Part shown: piece after piece, positions 31,629 through 40,055 of the stretch | Layout: each line of letters begins with the position of its first letter | How positions within the stretch are numbered: position 1 is the stretch's first letter | Source: JBAZZQ01 sp041658725 | GTDB lineage: Bacteria; Planctomycetota; Phycisphaerae; JAAYCJ01 | Direction: 5' to 3' | Length of the DNA stretch: 64,000 nt | Assembly (NCBI GenBank): GCA_041658725.1 | Contig: JBAZZQ010000002.1 | Span: forward strand, 1-64,000 | Translations under genes and position numbers: made by a program | The notes under the pieces: model-generated | Database searches by the model: none | The model's input: only the letters and a program-made list of their open reading frames with translations | Told to the model about the DNA's origin: nothing

Positions 31629-32666
31629 TCATGTCGTTGAAATTACGTTTTCGCTTAAATTAGCGAATTGGCGGGATTGGAATTTGTGATAGGCTAGGCC
31701 GGCGACCATGGCGGCGTTGTCGGTGCATAGTTTTGGTTTGGCGAGGATCAATTCGATTTTTTCCTGCTGGGTTCGATCAGAAAGCTGCCGGCGAAAATAA
31801 CTGTTGGCGGCTACTCCGCCGCCGACCAGCAGACGTTTCATTTCGAATTGCCGGCAGGCGTGAATGGCTTTTTCCACGAGCACTTCCACTACGGCGGCTT
31901 GGAATGAGGCGGCGATGTTCGATTTTTCCTGTGCGGACAAATGAGAACTGTCGGGGCGGGAAAGGTCGGTGCCGCGGATGTGATACAAAACGGCGGTTTT
32001 CAGACCGCTGAACGAAAAGTCCAGGGATTCTTTGGCCAGCCAGGTGCGGGGGAAGCGAACGGCTTGGGGGTTTCCTTCGCGGGCGATTTTATCAATCATG
32101 GGTCCGCCTGGGAAGGGCAGATCAAGGATACAGGCGACTTTGTCGAAGGCTTCGCCGGCGGCGTCGTCCTGGGTCGAGCCGATGGATTGCATTTGGAGGG
32201 GATTATTGCAAATGTACAAGGAAGTATGACCACCTGAGACTAAAAACGCTATGGCGGGAAAGGCATCGCCGGGATAACCCAGGACCGCGCCGTAGGCATG
32301 GGCTTGGACATGATGGATGGCGAGCAGGGGTTTGCCGAGGGCCCAGGCGAGGGTTTTTCCGGCGGTGAAACCGATCAAAAGCGATCCGACCAGTCCGGGG
32401 GTATTGACGGCGGCTACGGCGTCGATTTGATCGAAGGATAGTTTGGCCTGTTCCAAAGCCTGGCCGACGATGATATTGATTTTTTCCAGATGGGCCCGCG
32501 AAGCAATTTCCGGAACCACGCCCTTGAATTTGGCATGTAATTCATCTTGTGAGGCAACCACGCAGGACAAAACCTCCCTGCCATCAACCACCACCGCCGC
32601 CGAGGTTTCATCGCAACTGCTTTCGATACCCAAAATGTATACGCGCTTAGTATCGCCTTTCATCAT
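31629..32666 (-). CDS. tsaD: tRNA N6-adenosine threonylcarbamoyltransferase
   Basis: 345 residues if started at the ATG of 32666; an in-frame TTG at 32702 or ATG at 32663 are alternatives, because no site has a clear Shine-Dalgarno. TsaD transfers threonylcarbamoyl to A37 of ANN-reading tRNAs, with TsaB/E/C. Seen: YILGIESSCDETSAAVV (ASKHA phosphate site), the metal-binding HxxxH in IHHVQAHAYGAVL, FLVSGGHTSLYI, LPFPGGPMIDKIAREG, and GGVAANSYFR. It follows the ThiD2-ThiE gene on the same strand at a distance of 126 bases. Confidence 0.96.
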   Translation of the reverse strand: MMKGDTKRVYILGIESSCDETSAAVVVDGREVLSCVVASQDELHAKFKGVVPEIASRAHLEKINIIVGQALEQAKLSFDQIDAVAAVNTPGLVGSLLIGFTAGKTLAWALGKPLLAIHHVQAHAYGAVLGYPGDAFPAIAFLVSGGHTSLYICNNPLQMQSIGSTQDDAAGEAFDKVACILDLPFPGGPMIDKIAREGNPQAVRFPRTWLAKESLDFSFSGLKTAVLYHIRGTDLSRPDSSHLSAQEKSNIAASFQAAVVEVLVEKAIHACRQFEMKRLLVGGGVAANSYFRRQLSDRTQQEKIELILAKPKLCTDNAAMVAGLAYHKFQSRQFANLSENVISTT

Positions 32667-32792
32667 TGCAGGTACATTATCAGTTTTGGCTGGCTGCGGC
32701 AAGTTTTCTTGCCCGCGTTTTTAAGACTCCGCGTACGAATCCTCCCACGCCGGATAGTCCTGCTCGATCAATGATGACCTTGTATCTCCAAA

Positions 32793-33860
32793 TCAGTCAG
32801 GAGGATTGGCGCAAGACAACAGCGAGGCAAAACGTTCCGTCTCCTGGAGTGGGTTCTTCGCCGACAAAATCGCGCTGCAGACGGCCACTCGTCGCACACC
32901 GGTGGACATCAATTTTGGCAGATTGTCGATGGTAATCCCACCAATGGCCACTTCGGGTAATCCAGCGTCACACAGTTCGCTTATCACAGCGGTAATATAC
33001 TCCAGCCCCGCCGTCGGCTCATGGGGTTTGGTTGTGGTGTCAAAGGCCGGTCCAATCGCGATATACGAGGGATTTTTCTCAATGGCCTCGCGCAGTTGCG
33101 GAATCGTATGGGTACTGATCCCGATAATCCGATCGGGGCCTAAAATCTGCCGAACGGCATCGATGGGCAAATCTTCCTGCCCGATATGCACACCATCTGC
33201 CGCTACCGCCAGAGCGATATCCGGGCGATCATTTACGATGAACAATTTTTCCTTGTCGCGGCATAATTTTGCCAGTTTTTCCGACAGGCGAAAGATTTCT
33301 TTGTCCGGAAGTTTCTTTTCCCTCAACTGCAGGCAATCCACGCCAGCGTCGAGCAGAGGTCCGGCCAGTTCAACGATTTTTTCCATGGGACAAAAATCTG
33401 ATCCGATGAGCAAATACAGTTTGATTTGGGCAAATCTTGTTCGCGGACTACTCAAGAAAAGTTCCTTCTCAAACTGGTATATCTCAAACCTCATTCGGCT
33501 GGCCAGGTCGCTTACCGTCGGGGCGATGGGGGAGGAATATTCTTCAATTACCCGCAGGGCTTCCTGGATGCGTTTGAGACCGGCGGAGGTAATCGCCTGG
33601 GGATTCTGTTTGCCTGGTTGCGATGGACTGGCTAGGTCCTTCCCCACATCGCTGATCGCCGCTCGCGCGGATAATAGTTTTTCCTGGCCCAATTGCTGCG
33701 TCATTTCTCGAAACTGATGCCGCCAACGTTTTACAAACCACGACCCCCGGCGGTCTTCCCGGACAAACCGAAGATATTCTTCGACCACCCTAAGACCCTC
33801 ACGGCCGCGGTTTAAATTCGCGTCCAATATCCGATAAATTGTTTTTTCCATATCAACCAT
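32793..33860 (-). CDS. thiE: ThiD2-ThiE fusion: thiamin phosphate synthase
   Basis: 355 residues from the ATG at 33860, which has GCAGGT five bases ahead. Residues 1-140 match the ThiD2 domain (RILDANLNRGREGLRVVEEYLRF; GLKRIQEALRVIEEYS), which in some bacteria is an HMP-phosphate kinase replacing ThiD (published family knowledge). Residues 150-355 are thiamin phosphate synthase: VDCLQLREKKLPDKEIF, FIVNDRPDIALAVAADGVHIGQEDLPI, IIGISTHTIPQLREA, YIAIGPAFDTTTK, VAIGGITIDNLPKL. The protein joins HMP-PP and thiazole phosphate. Its substrates are made by ThiC (18956) and a thiazole route outside the window. Confidence 0.95.
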   Translation of the reverse strand: MVDMEKTIYRILDANLNRGREGLRVVEEYLRFVREDRRGSWFVKRWRHQFREMTQQLGQEKLLSARAAISDVGKDLASPSQPGKQNPQAITSAGLKRIQEALRVIEEYSSPIAPTVSDLASRMRFEIYQFEKELFLSSPRTRFAQIKLYLLIGSDFCPMEKIVELAGPLLDAGVDCLQLREKKLPDKEIFRLSEKLAKLCRDKEKLFIVNDRPDIALAVAADGVHIGQEDLPIDAVRQILGPDRIIGISTHTIPQLREAIEKNPSYIAIGPAFDTTTKPHEPTAGLEYITAVISELCDAGLPEVAIGGITIDNLPKLMSTGVRRVAVCSAILSAKNPLQETERFASLLSCANPPD

Positions 33861-33943
33861 TATATACCTGCTTTCTTGACTTTCCATCCTTTGCCGACTA
33901 TCCTGCTGGTTGATTTTTCGTTTTTCTACAAAGGAATTTGGCC

Positions 33944-35398
33944 GTGTCAAAAACTGAAATCGCTTTTCAACAGTGTATCAACCCTTCCTGCCGGGCCACC
34001 TTTAGCCTCGATCAAATATTATTCTCATGCACCACCTGCGGGGAATTGCTCGACGTTCAATATCACTGGGATAAATTCGACGTGCCAAAACACTTGCGGT
34101 TTTTTGAAAATCGCTGGGGGACCAAGGGCAGTCCGTATGATTTTTCGGGTGTGTGGCGGTTTCGTGAGCTTCTGCCATTTGCCGAAGTTCAGGATATCGT
34201 AACCATCGGTGAAGGCAGGACTATTTTGCAGCGGGCTGATCTCCTGGCGTCTTACATCGGGCATCAAAAAGGAAAACTCTTTCTCCAATATGAAGGATTA
34301 AACCCGTCGGGAAGTTTTAAGGATAATGGAATGACGGCGGCGTTTACGTTGGCCCGGAAACTGGGGAAAAAGCGGGTGGCTTGCGCATCGACCGGTAATA
34401 CGTCGGCCTCGCTGGCCCTTTTTGCCGCCCTTTCCGGCACGATGCAGGGGATCGTTTTCATCGGGTCGGGAAAAATCGCTTATGGTAAATTATCCCAGGC
34501 ATTGGAGTACGGCGGTTTGACTTTACAGATACAAGGCGATTTTGACGCCTGCCTCAAACAGGTACGCTCCGCGTCGGAACGGCTGGGACTTTACCTGATG
34601 AACTCGGTCAACCCCTTCCGTCTCGAAGGGCAAAAGACGATTATGTATCGCATTCTGGAAGCCTGCGACTGGCAGGTGCCGGACTGGATTATCGTTCCCG
34701 GTGGAAATTTGGGGAACTCCAGCGCATTTGGAAAGGCCTTTGACGAGCTTTACAAATTGGGGTTGATTAAAAAAATCCCCCGCCTGGCCATCATCAACGC
34801 CGCGGGAGCCAACACTCTTTACGATATGGTCGAAAATAAAGGTATCCGCTGGAATCAGGGGCAGGTCGATAATGAGAAGATCAACGCTTATTATGCAAAG
34901 CTCGACGCGAAGAATATCCGGGCACACACGATCGCCAGCGCGATCGAGATCGGTCGGCCTGTGAATCTGAAAAAAGCCCTCCGTGCTCTGGAAATTTGCA
35001 ACGGTGTGGTTCGGCAGGTAACAGATGAAGATATTCTGGAACATAAGGCGATGGCGGGTCGATTTGGTTTCGGCTGCGAGCCTGCCTCGGCGGCCTCGAT
35101 TGCCGGATTGCATTTGCTCCTGAAGGAACAAATTATCAGTCCCTCGGAAAGAGTCGTCTGCATCCTAACCGGCCATCTGCTCAAGGACCCCGATGCCACA
35201 GTCAGCTATCACACAGGAATCCCCATGAAAAAGGCCGTCCCGCCCCCGCCGGAACAGGTCTGGGGTACCTTGGCCAACAAACCTATTCAGGTGGCCGACG
35301 ATCTCGATGCCATCTGCAAAGTGCTCGGCGAAAAAACTCCCGGAGTAGATTCGGCGATTGTAGATCGTTTTCCAACCATCGCACCGTTGGAAGAATAA
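33944..35398 (+). CDS. thrC: Threonine synthase
   Basis: 484 residues from GTG 33944 (AAGGA eight bases ahead); the in-frame TTG at 33938 is too near the ribosome site. PLP enzyme converting O-phosphohomoserine to threonine. Seen: an N-terminal zinc-ribbon-like segment (CINPSCRATF ... FSCTTCGE), the PLP lysine in GLNPSGSFKDNGM, CASTGNTSASLALFAAL, and the glycine loop VPGGNLGNSSAFGKAF. It extends at the C-terminus (about residues 400-484) beyond the PLP fold. Divergent from the ThiE gene with 83 bases between. Confidence 0.94.
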   Translation: MSKTEIAFQQCINPSCRATFSLDQILFSCTTCGELLDVQYHWDKFDVPKHLRFFENRWGTKGSPYDFSGVWRFRELLPFAEVQDIVTIGEGRTILQRADLLASYIGHQKGKLFLQYEGLNPSGSFKDNGMTAAFTLARKLGKKRVACASTGNTSASLALFAALSGTMQGIVFIGSGKIAYGKLSQALEYGGLTLQIQGDFDACLKQVRSASERLGLYLMNSVNPFRLEGQKTIMYRILEACDWQVPDWIIVPGGNLGNSSAFGKAFDELYKLGLIKKIPRLAIINAAGANTLYDMVENKGIRWNQGQVDNEKINAYYAKLDAKNIRAHTIASAIEIGRPVNLKKALRALEICNGVVRQVTDEDILEHKAMAGRFGFGCEPASAASIAGLHLLLKEQIISPSERVVCILTGHLLKDPDATVSYHTGIPMKKAVPPPPEQVWGTLANKPIQVADDLDAICKVLGEKTPGVDSAIVDRFPTIAPLEE

Positions 35399-35400
35399 TG

Positions 35401-35617
35401 AATTTCTAATTTATGATTTAATTCAATTTCTTGTAACCGTTCAGGCCCCGTTGAAAATTGTCATTGCGAGACCGTGCAGCGGGCGCGGCAATCTCGTACA
35501 AACGCCAACGACATTCCAATGAGATTGCTTCGCTGCCCTCGCAATGACTTTTTAAAGTGGTTTTGCATAAGGTTCAATCCAAAACCGGTCAATTTGAGAA
35601 ATTAGAAATCATAAATT
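35401..35617. repeat. CATTGCGAG repeat flanked by AT-word arms
   Basis: GTCATTGCGAG (35459-35469) and GCAATCTC pair with GAGATTGC and CGCAATGAC (about 35520-35548), forming the common dispersed CATTGCGAG element. Outside it lie AATTTCTAATTTATGATTT (35401-35419) and AAATTAGAAATCATAAATT (about 35597-35615), built from the same two words in opposite strands but rotated. AAACCGGTCAATTTGA (35581-35596) is an exact repeat of a sequence at about 2104-2119. Confidence 0.65.
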
Positions 35618-35618
35618 C

Positions 35619-36560
35619 CTATTTCCAACCGATCAGCGTCGGCAGGTAGTTATTAAAGTCTGTGTCAAACTGTTTCAGGTCGTTCGTGATATACTGCCGG
35701 AAAACGGCTTCGCCGAAGCTTACCTTTTCATCCTCGCGAACCGTGGTCAGGTATCCTTTGGCTCGCATGGCCATTTTGCGGGTTCCCAATTCACCTGACA
35801 AGTTTTGGAAATTCACGTGGTATTGCCCCGAGTTTGGATCGTTTAGAAATTCCAGTATGGCCCACAATTGGGCGTAATACGTCAGCACTCTTGGCTGGGG
35901 TAATTTGCTGATCTCGCCGGCATGAGTAGCGAGAATATCTTTAAGGGAAAAGAGTTTGTTTTTGCCCACGGCCTCGGAGAGATTTTCCCGCCGGAACAAA
36001 TTTTTCTTCGGGGTAAAGATGGGCGAAAAGCCGTTCCACTCATGGGCTTCAAAATAACAGGCCATTCCTTCATTCAACCACGCCGGGACCGGTTCCGGGC
36101 ACGAGGCCAGGTTCACGTACAGGTGAAACAACTCGTGGGCGAGGATCGTCAGAGTGGAATATCGCCCGATATAATAGAAGGCGGCGAAATTCTTGGCCGT
36201 ATAGCCTCCGTTTCGAATCCGCAGGTAGTCCTGGGCCCGCCGACCAAATTTCGATTCCGTAAAGGCCGTCCACTGTTGGACGTCGGAGAAGATATAGACC
36301 GTCATTTTTTCTTTCGGCCTGATCATCAATGCCTGGCAAAAACGCTCATATTGCCCTTCGGCAAGATTGACGGCGGCGGCGTGCAAATCCTTGTCCTTGA
36401 TGGTGGTATAGATTCGATAATGCGGGGTTTCCAGAATGGTTCCCTGATGATTTTTCAAAGGCCAGGATGTGGATTGATAATTCCTGGTGGTTTCTCGTTT
36501 TTCACAGCCGTAAAGTCCGAATAAAACGCTCAGCATCAGGATGGTAAAAATACGCTTCAT
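35619..36560 (-). CDS. Lipoprotein zinc metallopeptidase (DUF1570-like)
   Basis: 313 residues from the ATG at 36560 (AAAGGA ahead). Lipobox LYGC puts the modified Cys at residue 19. The zinc motif HELFH (LTILAHELFHLYVNLAS) is followed by AWLNEGMACYFEAHEW, where the Glu-containing NEG/FE segment supplies the third ligand as in gluzincins. Similar proteins in planctomycetes are annotated DUF1570 or peptidase MA-like; substrate unknown. Last gene of the minus-strand run that begins at 41028; the epimerase gene ends 25 bases before it. Confidence 0.82.
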   Translation of the reverse strand: MKRIFTILMLSVLFGLYGCEKRETTRNYQSTSWPLKNHQGTILETPHYRIYTTIKDKDLHAAAVNLAEGQYERFCQALMIRPKEKMTVYIFSDVQQWTAFTESKFGRRAQDYLRIRNGGYTAKNFAAFYYIGRYSTLTILAHELFHLYVNLASCPEPVPAWLNEGMACYFEAHEWNGFSPIFTPKKNLFRRENLSEAVGKNKLFSLKDILATHAGEISKLPQPRVLTYYAQLWAILEFLNDPNSGQYHVNFQNLSGELGTRKMAMRAKGYLTTVREDEKVSFGEAVFRQYITNDLKQFDTDFNNYLPTLIGWK

Positions 36561-36585
36561 GGCAAAATCCTTTAACGTGTTGTTC

Positions 36586-37536
36586 TTATTTTTTCCAGAA
36601 GGAGGCATTTTTGACGTACCAGTCGATGGCCAATTGGAGTCCCTTATCGAAAAGAATCTTGGGTCGATAACCGATCACTTCACCGGCGAGGGTGATATCG
36701 GCCAGAGAATGTTTTACATCACCTGGTCGGGATGGGGAATAAATCGGCTGAACATTTTTGCCGAGTAATTCGTTGATGCGTTTAATAATGGCGTTGACCG
36801 TGATCGATTCTCCGCAGGCGACGTTGATCACTTCGCCATGTGTTTCCGGAGCCGCGGCCGCCAGGAGATTCGCCTCGATCACATTTTCAATATACGTAAA
36901 ATCCCTGGACTGCTCGCCGTCGCCGTAGACCGTTGGGCGCCGGTTTTCCATGATCGCCGTCACAAAGGCCGGGATGGCCGCCGCGTATTGACTGGCCGGG
37001 TCCTGCCGGGGACCAAACACATTAAAATAACGAATGGCAATCGTCTGGAGCTTAAAGCATTGATAAAAACATCGGCAATAATATTCACCCACCAGCTTGG
37101 CCACCGCGTAGGGACTCTTGGGGCCAGGGAGGATTTTTTCAAACTTGGGGGAAATTTCCGTATCTCCGTACGCGGAACTGCTGGCGGCATAGACGAAACG
37201 CTTTACGCCGGCGTCTCGAGCGGCCATCAGCATATTAAAGGTTCCATCGACGTTGGACTGATGGGACAGGCCCGGATCTTCCACGGATTTCGGAACGCTG
37301 GGAATGGCGGCTTCATGAAAAACCACTGCCACGCCCTGGACCGCTTTTTTGCAATCTTCGGGTTTTCGGATATCACCCTCGATCAGTTCGATCTTGTCCA
37401 TCAGGTGCTGAATATTTTTCCGCTTGCCGGTGGCAAAATTGTCGATGATCCGAACTTTTTTTCCTCGATTAATCAACCCTTCCGCCAAGTGCGAACCGAT
37501 AAATCCCGCTCCGCCGGAAACTAAGAATAAACTCAT
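36586..37536 (-). CDS. NAD-dependent epimerase/dehydratase (UDP-sugar 4-epimerase type)
   Basis: 316 residues; extended short-chain dehydrogenase. Seen: VSGGAGFIGSHLAEGLINRG (GxxGxxG NAD site), IIDNFATGKRKN, catalytic YxxxK in SPYAVAKLVGEYY, IRYFNVFGPRQDPASQYAA, and the substrate-side GDGEQSRDFTYIENV. These are features of UDP-glucose/UDP-N-acetylglucosamine 4-epimerases. It presumably feeds cell-surface polysaccharide synthesis. Separated from lgt by a terminator hairpin, so it has, by inference, its own promoter or relies on readthrough. Confidence 0.9.
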   Translation of the reverse strand: MSLFLVSGGAGFIGSHLAEGLINRGKKVRIIDNFATGKRKNIQHLMDKIELIEGDIRKPEDCKKAVQGVAVVFHEAAIPSVPKSVEDPGLSHQSNVDGTFNMLMAARDAGVKRFVYAASSSAYGDTEISPKFEKILPGPKSPYAVAKLVGEYYCRCFYQCFKLQTIAIRYFNVFGPRQDPASQYAAAIPAFVTAIMENRRPTVYGDGEQSRDFTYIENVIEANLLAAAAPETHGEVINVACGESITVNAIIKRINELLGKNVQPIYSPSRPGDVKHSLADITLAGEVIGYRPKILFDKGLQLAIDWYVKNASFWKK

Positions 37537-37567
37537 TTAATCGCTCCTTGTTTTCCATCATTATCTC

Positions 37568-37596
37568 AAGAAAGAACCCCCGATTGCCATCGGGGG
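37568..37596 (-). terminator. Intrinsic terminator after lgt
   Basis: Minus strand: CCCCCGAT-GGCA-ATCGGGGG, a perfect 8-bp stem (37577-37584 with 37589-37596), followed by TTCTTTCTT. Nearly identical to the terminator at 14251-14278. Confidence 0.75.
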
Positions 37597-37650
37597 CTAG
37601 TTGGCCACTTGTAGTGTATAATACTATTTTTCGGCCGCTAATGCCATTTT

Positions 37651-38727
37651 TTATTTTTTCAACGGTCGGGCCACGGTGGGAGCATTTTTTTGCTCCAGTT
37701 CGGCTATGTGCCGAGGTGACTGTTCCGGCAGATATCGTAAAAGGAGCATCAGCAGGAGGGCGATGGGAATTGAAACTACGCTGATGCCCTGGGAAACCGT
37801 TAGGCCAAAGGTATCGATTGGGTTATCTGCCCGGATGGCTTCTTCAAAAATCCGGCTGATCGGATAAATTACGAAAAGCAGGGCGATGACCATTCCGTCT
37901 CGTTTCCGCCGCCAGAAATACAAGCCCAGGACCCAGGCGATCATAAAGGCGGTAAGCGAAGCATAAATCTGGGTCGGATGGACAGGGAGAGTTTTTAAGT
38001 GCAAATCATTGACCATCTTGCGAAGGTCGGCCAGGTTCGTATTAAACGCCTTGAGATTGCCGTTGACCATCCCAAGAATAATTCCATCACTTGCATTCGG
38101 ATTGGCCTGGGCCAGTGCTTTCTGAAATTGCTCATCCGTCATCTTCAACGTATCGCGGTCGATAAGACCGGTATAGCCTGGAGAGGTCAGAATCAACGGC
38201 GCCGGTACTTTGACTTGGTGCGTATTGAGCCATTGATCTTCAAACGCCAGACTGCCGTAAGGAAATCGGATGGCGAGGGGACACTGTGTGGGCGCTCCCC
38301 AACAGCAGCCGTTTAAAAAACATCCGATTCGCCCAAAACCCAAACCGATCATAATGGCCGGCGCCATGATATCCAGGTACCACCGTAACGATTTTTTCTT
38401 GAGCCAAAGATAAATAATTACCGATGCCACCGCCACTAGAAATCCGCCGTAAAATTCCAGTCCGCCCGAGGTCAAATTGATGGCTGCGAATAAAGGATTC
38501 GACGCGGCGGCAAATTGGGTCCAGTTATGAACGACATAAAAAATCCTTGCCCCGATGATCCCGCTGACCAGGGAGAGCAGACACAAGTTGACCACGATTT
38601 CTTCATTGGCCCCGCATTTTCGGGCCCGGCGGGAAGCCAACTGAAGGGCCACCAGAAATCCGACCATCATCATTAATCCATAGGATCGGATTGGAATGGG
38701 TCCTAAATTAAACAAAGTCGGGTGCAT
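37651..38727 (-). CDS. lgt: Prolipoprotein diacylglyceryl transferase
   Basis: 358 residues from the ATG at 38727, preceded by GGGAG. Lgt attaches diacylglycerol to the lipobox cysteine, the first step of lipoprotein maturation in the inner membrane. Seen: FNLGPIPIRSYGLMMMVGFL (N-terminal helix with essential His/Arg/Tyr), SGIIGARIFYVVHNW, and the signature GFGRIGCFLNGCCWG. About 60-80 residues (near EDQWLNTHQVKVPAPLILTS to NDLHLKTLPVHPTQIY) are inserted between that loop and the conserved VHPTQIYE-like motif. Many lipoproteins in the window (21423, 35619) depend on it. Confidence 0.95.
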   Translation of the reverse strand: MHPTLFNLGPIPIRSYGLMMMVGFLVALQLASRRARKCGANEEIVVNLCLLSLVSGIIGARIFYVVHNWTQFAAASNPLFAAINLTSGGLEFYGGFLVAVASVIIYLWLKKKSLRWYLDIMAPAIMIGLGFGRIGCFLNGCCWGAPTQCPLAIRFPYGSLAFEDQWLNTHQVKVPAPLILTSPGYTGLIDRDTLKMTDEQFQKALAQANPNASDGIILGMVNGNLKAFNTNLADLRKMVNDLHLKTLPVHPTQIYASLTAFMIAWVLGLYFWRRKRDGMVIALLFVIYPISRIFEEAIRADNPIDTFGLTVSQGISVVSIPIALLLMLLLRYLPEQSPRHIAELEQKNAPTVARPLKK

Positions 38728-38737
38728 AAATACTCCC

Positions 38738-38756
38738 AGACGCATGCGATGCGTCT
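38738..38756. repeat. GACGCATGCRATGCGTC palindrome, copy 2
   Basis: AGACGCAT-GCG-ATGCGTCT with CTAC following; same arm as the hairpin at 2693-2715. It occupies the space between the panD stop and the lgt ribosome-binding site. Confidence 0.6.
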
Positions 38757-38759
38757 CTA

Positions 38760-39122
38760 CTAATGCGTAATAACTTCTTTGATTGTATTGCCCTGGCCGA
38801 TAATAGCCACTCTGGCTTTATGGTTTCTAGCTTCTTCCGGAGTCATATAAGCGAAGGAAAAAACCAGGACAATGTCCCCTACGTTCACCAGTCGGGCCGC
38901 CGCTCCATTGATACAAATAATTCCACTGCCCGCCGGACCGGGGATCGCGTAGGTCGTATGGCGGGTTCCATTGTTCAGGTTCGCGACCATCACCGCCTCA
39001 TTCGGGAGCAAGTCTACGGCTTCCATCAGGTCGCGGTCGATGGTAATACTGCCGACGTAATTCAAATTGGCTTCGGTAACCGTGGCTCGGTGAATTTTAC
39101 TTTTCATCAACTTCAAAAACAT
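38760..39122 (-). CDS. panD: Aspartate 1-decarboxylase
   Basis: 120 residues from the ATG at 39122 (AGGA about seven bases ahead). Makes beta-alanine for pantothenate. Counting from this start, the self-cleavage Gly-Ser falls at 24-25 in NYVGSITID, exactly as in the family, which supports the start choice; Ser25 becomes the pyruvoyl group. Other features: MKSKIHRATVTEANL (Lys9-like active site), NGTRHTTYAIPG, GIICINGAAARLVNVGD. It lies between panC and lgt. Confidence 0.96.
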   Translation of the reverse strand: MFLKLMKSKIHRATVTEANLNYVGSITIDRDLMEAVDLLPNEAVMVANLNNGTRHTTYAIPGPAGSGIICINGAAARLVNVGDIVLVFSFAYMTPEEARNHKARVAIIGQGNTIKEVITH

Positions 39123-39137
39123 CAATATTTCCTCATC

Positions 39138-39160
39138 TTAACTCGAAACACTAAACTCGA
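39138..39160. repeat. CGAAAC word-repeat, second tract
   Basis: AACTCGAAACACTAAACTCG followed by AAAC, between panC and panD. Same words as the thiC leader tract at 18877-18930. Confidence 0.5.
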
Positions 39161-39165
39161 AACTT

Positions 39166-40047
39166 CTATATTATAGTTTCATTTCCTTCACTATCCAAAA
39201 TAATATTATCAATTAACCGGGCAGGACCGATTCTGACCGCCAGGGCAATCAGGACCGGTCGGTCGATCTTCGCTAGCTCGTCAAAAGTATTCATATCCAC
39301 AATACCGATGTACTGAATTTGGCATGGCCCCGCTAATTCGATCTGCTTTCGCATCGACTGCATAATCGCTGATCCGTCTTTGTTTCCCTGGTTGATGAGC
39401 CGTTTGGCTGATTGCAAGGACTGGTAAAGACAAGCCGCCTGTCGGAGTTCCGATTCGCTTAAATATCGATTCCTGGAGCTTAAGGCAAGCCCGCTTTCGC
39501 TTCGGACCGTCGGGCATATCCGCAGTTCGACGGGAAAATTAAGGTCTTGGATCATTCGCCGGATGACCAGGGCTTGCTGGGCGTCTTTCTGTCCGAAATA
39601 GGCAATATCGGGCATAACGATATTAAACAATTTCGTCACGACCGTCGTTACGCCGGTAAAATGTCCGGGCCGAAATTCCCCGCAAAGCTTATCCGTAAAT
39701 TTCGCCACCTGCACCGTTGTCAGCGAGTGCTCCGGGTACATTTCTTCCCGTTCAGGATTAAAAACCAGGTCCACCCCCGCCTGTCGGCACTTGTCCAGGT
39801 CCTCTTCGATGGACCGGGGATATTTTTGAAAATCCTCCCCCTGACCAAATTGCGTCGGATTGACAAAAATACTGACCACTACAAATCCGCATTCGCGTTT
39901 GGCCCGCCGAATCAATTCCAAGTGTCCTTCATGCAGTGCCCCCATAGTAGGGACAAAACCAATGCAGGTTTTACGTTCGCGTATAATCTTTAACGACCGT
40001 CGAACATCATCAATTTTCTTTAACGTCAGCATCTTGTTATTAGACAT
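39166..40047 (-). CDS. panC: Pantothenate synthetase
   Basis: 293 residues from the ATG at 40047; TTG 40053 and ATG 40032 are possible alternatives. Joins pantoate and beta-alanine using ATP. Seen: GFVPTMGALHEGHLELI (HIGH-type nucleotide site), SIFVNPTQFGQGEDFQKYPR, GEFRPGHFTGVTTVVTKLFN, DIAYFGQKDAQQALVI (KMSKS-side equivalent) and ALSSRNRYL. The three pantothenate genes panB, panC and panD are all in this window, panB apart from the other two. The start codon nearly touches the folK stop. Confidence 0.96.
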   Translation of the reverse strand: MSNNKMLTLKKIDDVRRSLKIIRERKTCIGFVPTMGALHEGHLELIRRAKRECGFVVVSIFVNPTQFGQGEDFQKYPRSIEEDLDKCRQAGVDLVFNPEREEMYPEHSLTTVQVAKFTDKLCGEFRPGHFTGVTTVVTKLFNIVMPDIAYFGQKDAQQALVIRRMIQDLNFPVELRICPTVRSESGLALSSRNRYLSESELRQAACLYQSLQSAKRLINQGNKDGSAIMQSMRKQIELAGPCQIQYIGIVDMNTFDELAKIDRPVLIALAVRIGPARLIDNIILDSEGNETII

Positions 40048-40055
40048 TAACAATT

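Noticed and set aside
32806..33717. 303-codon plus-strand ORF opposite thiE
   Set aside because: Shadow of the ThiD2-ThiE gene, whose motifs are unambiguous.
36838..37524. 228-codon plus-strand ORF opposite the epimerase
   Set aside because: Shadow ORF with no recognisable fold or start signal.
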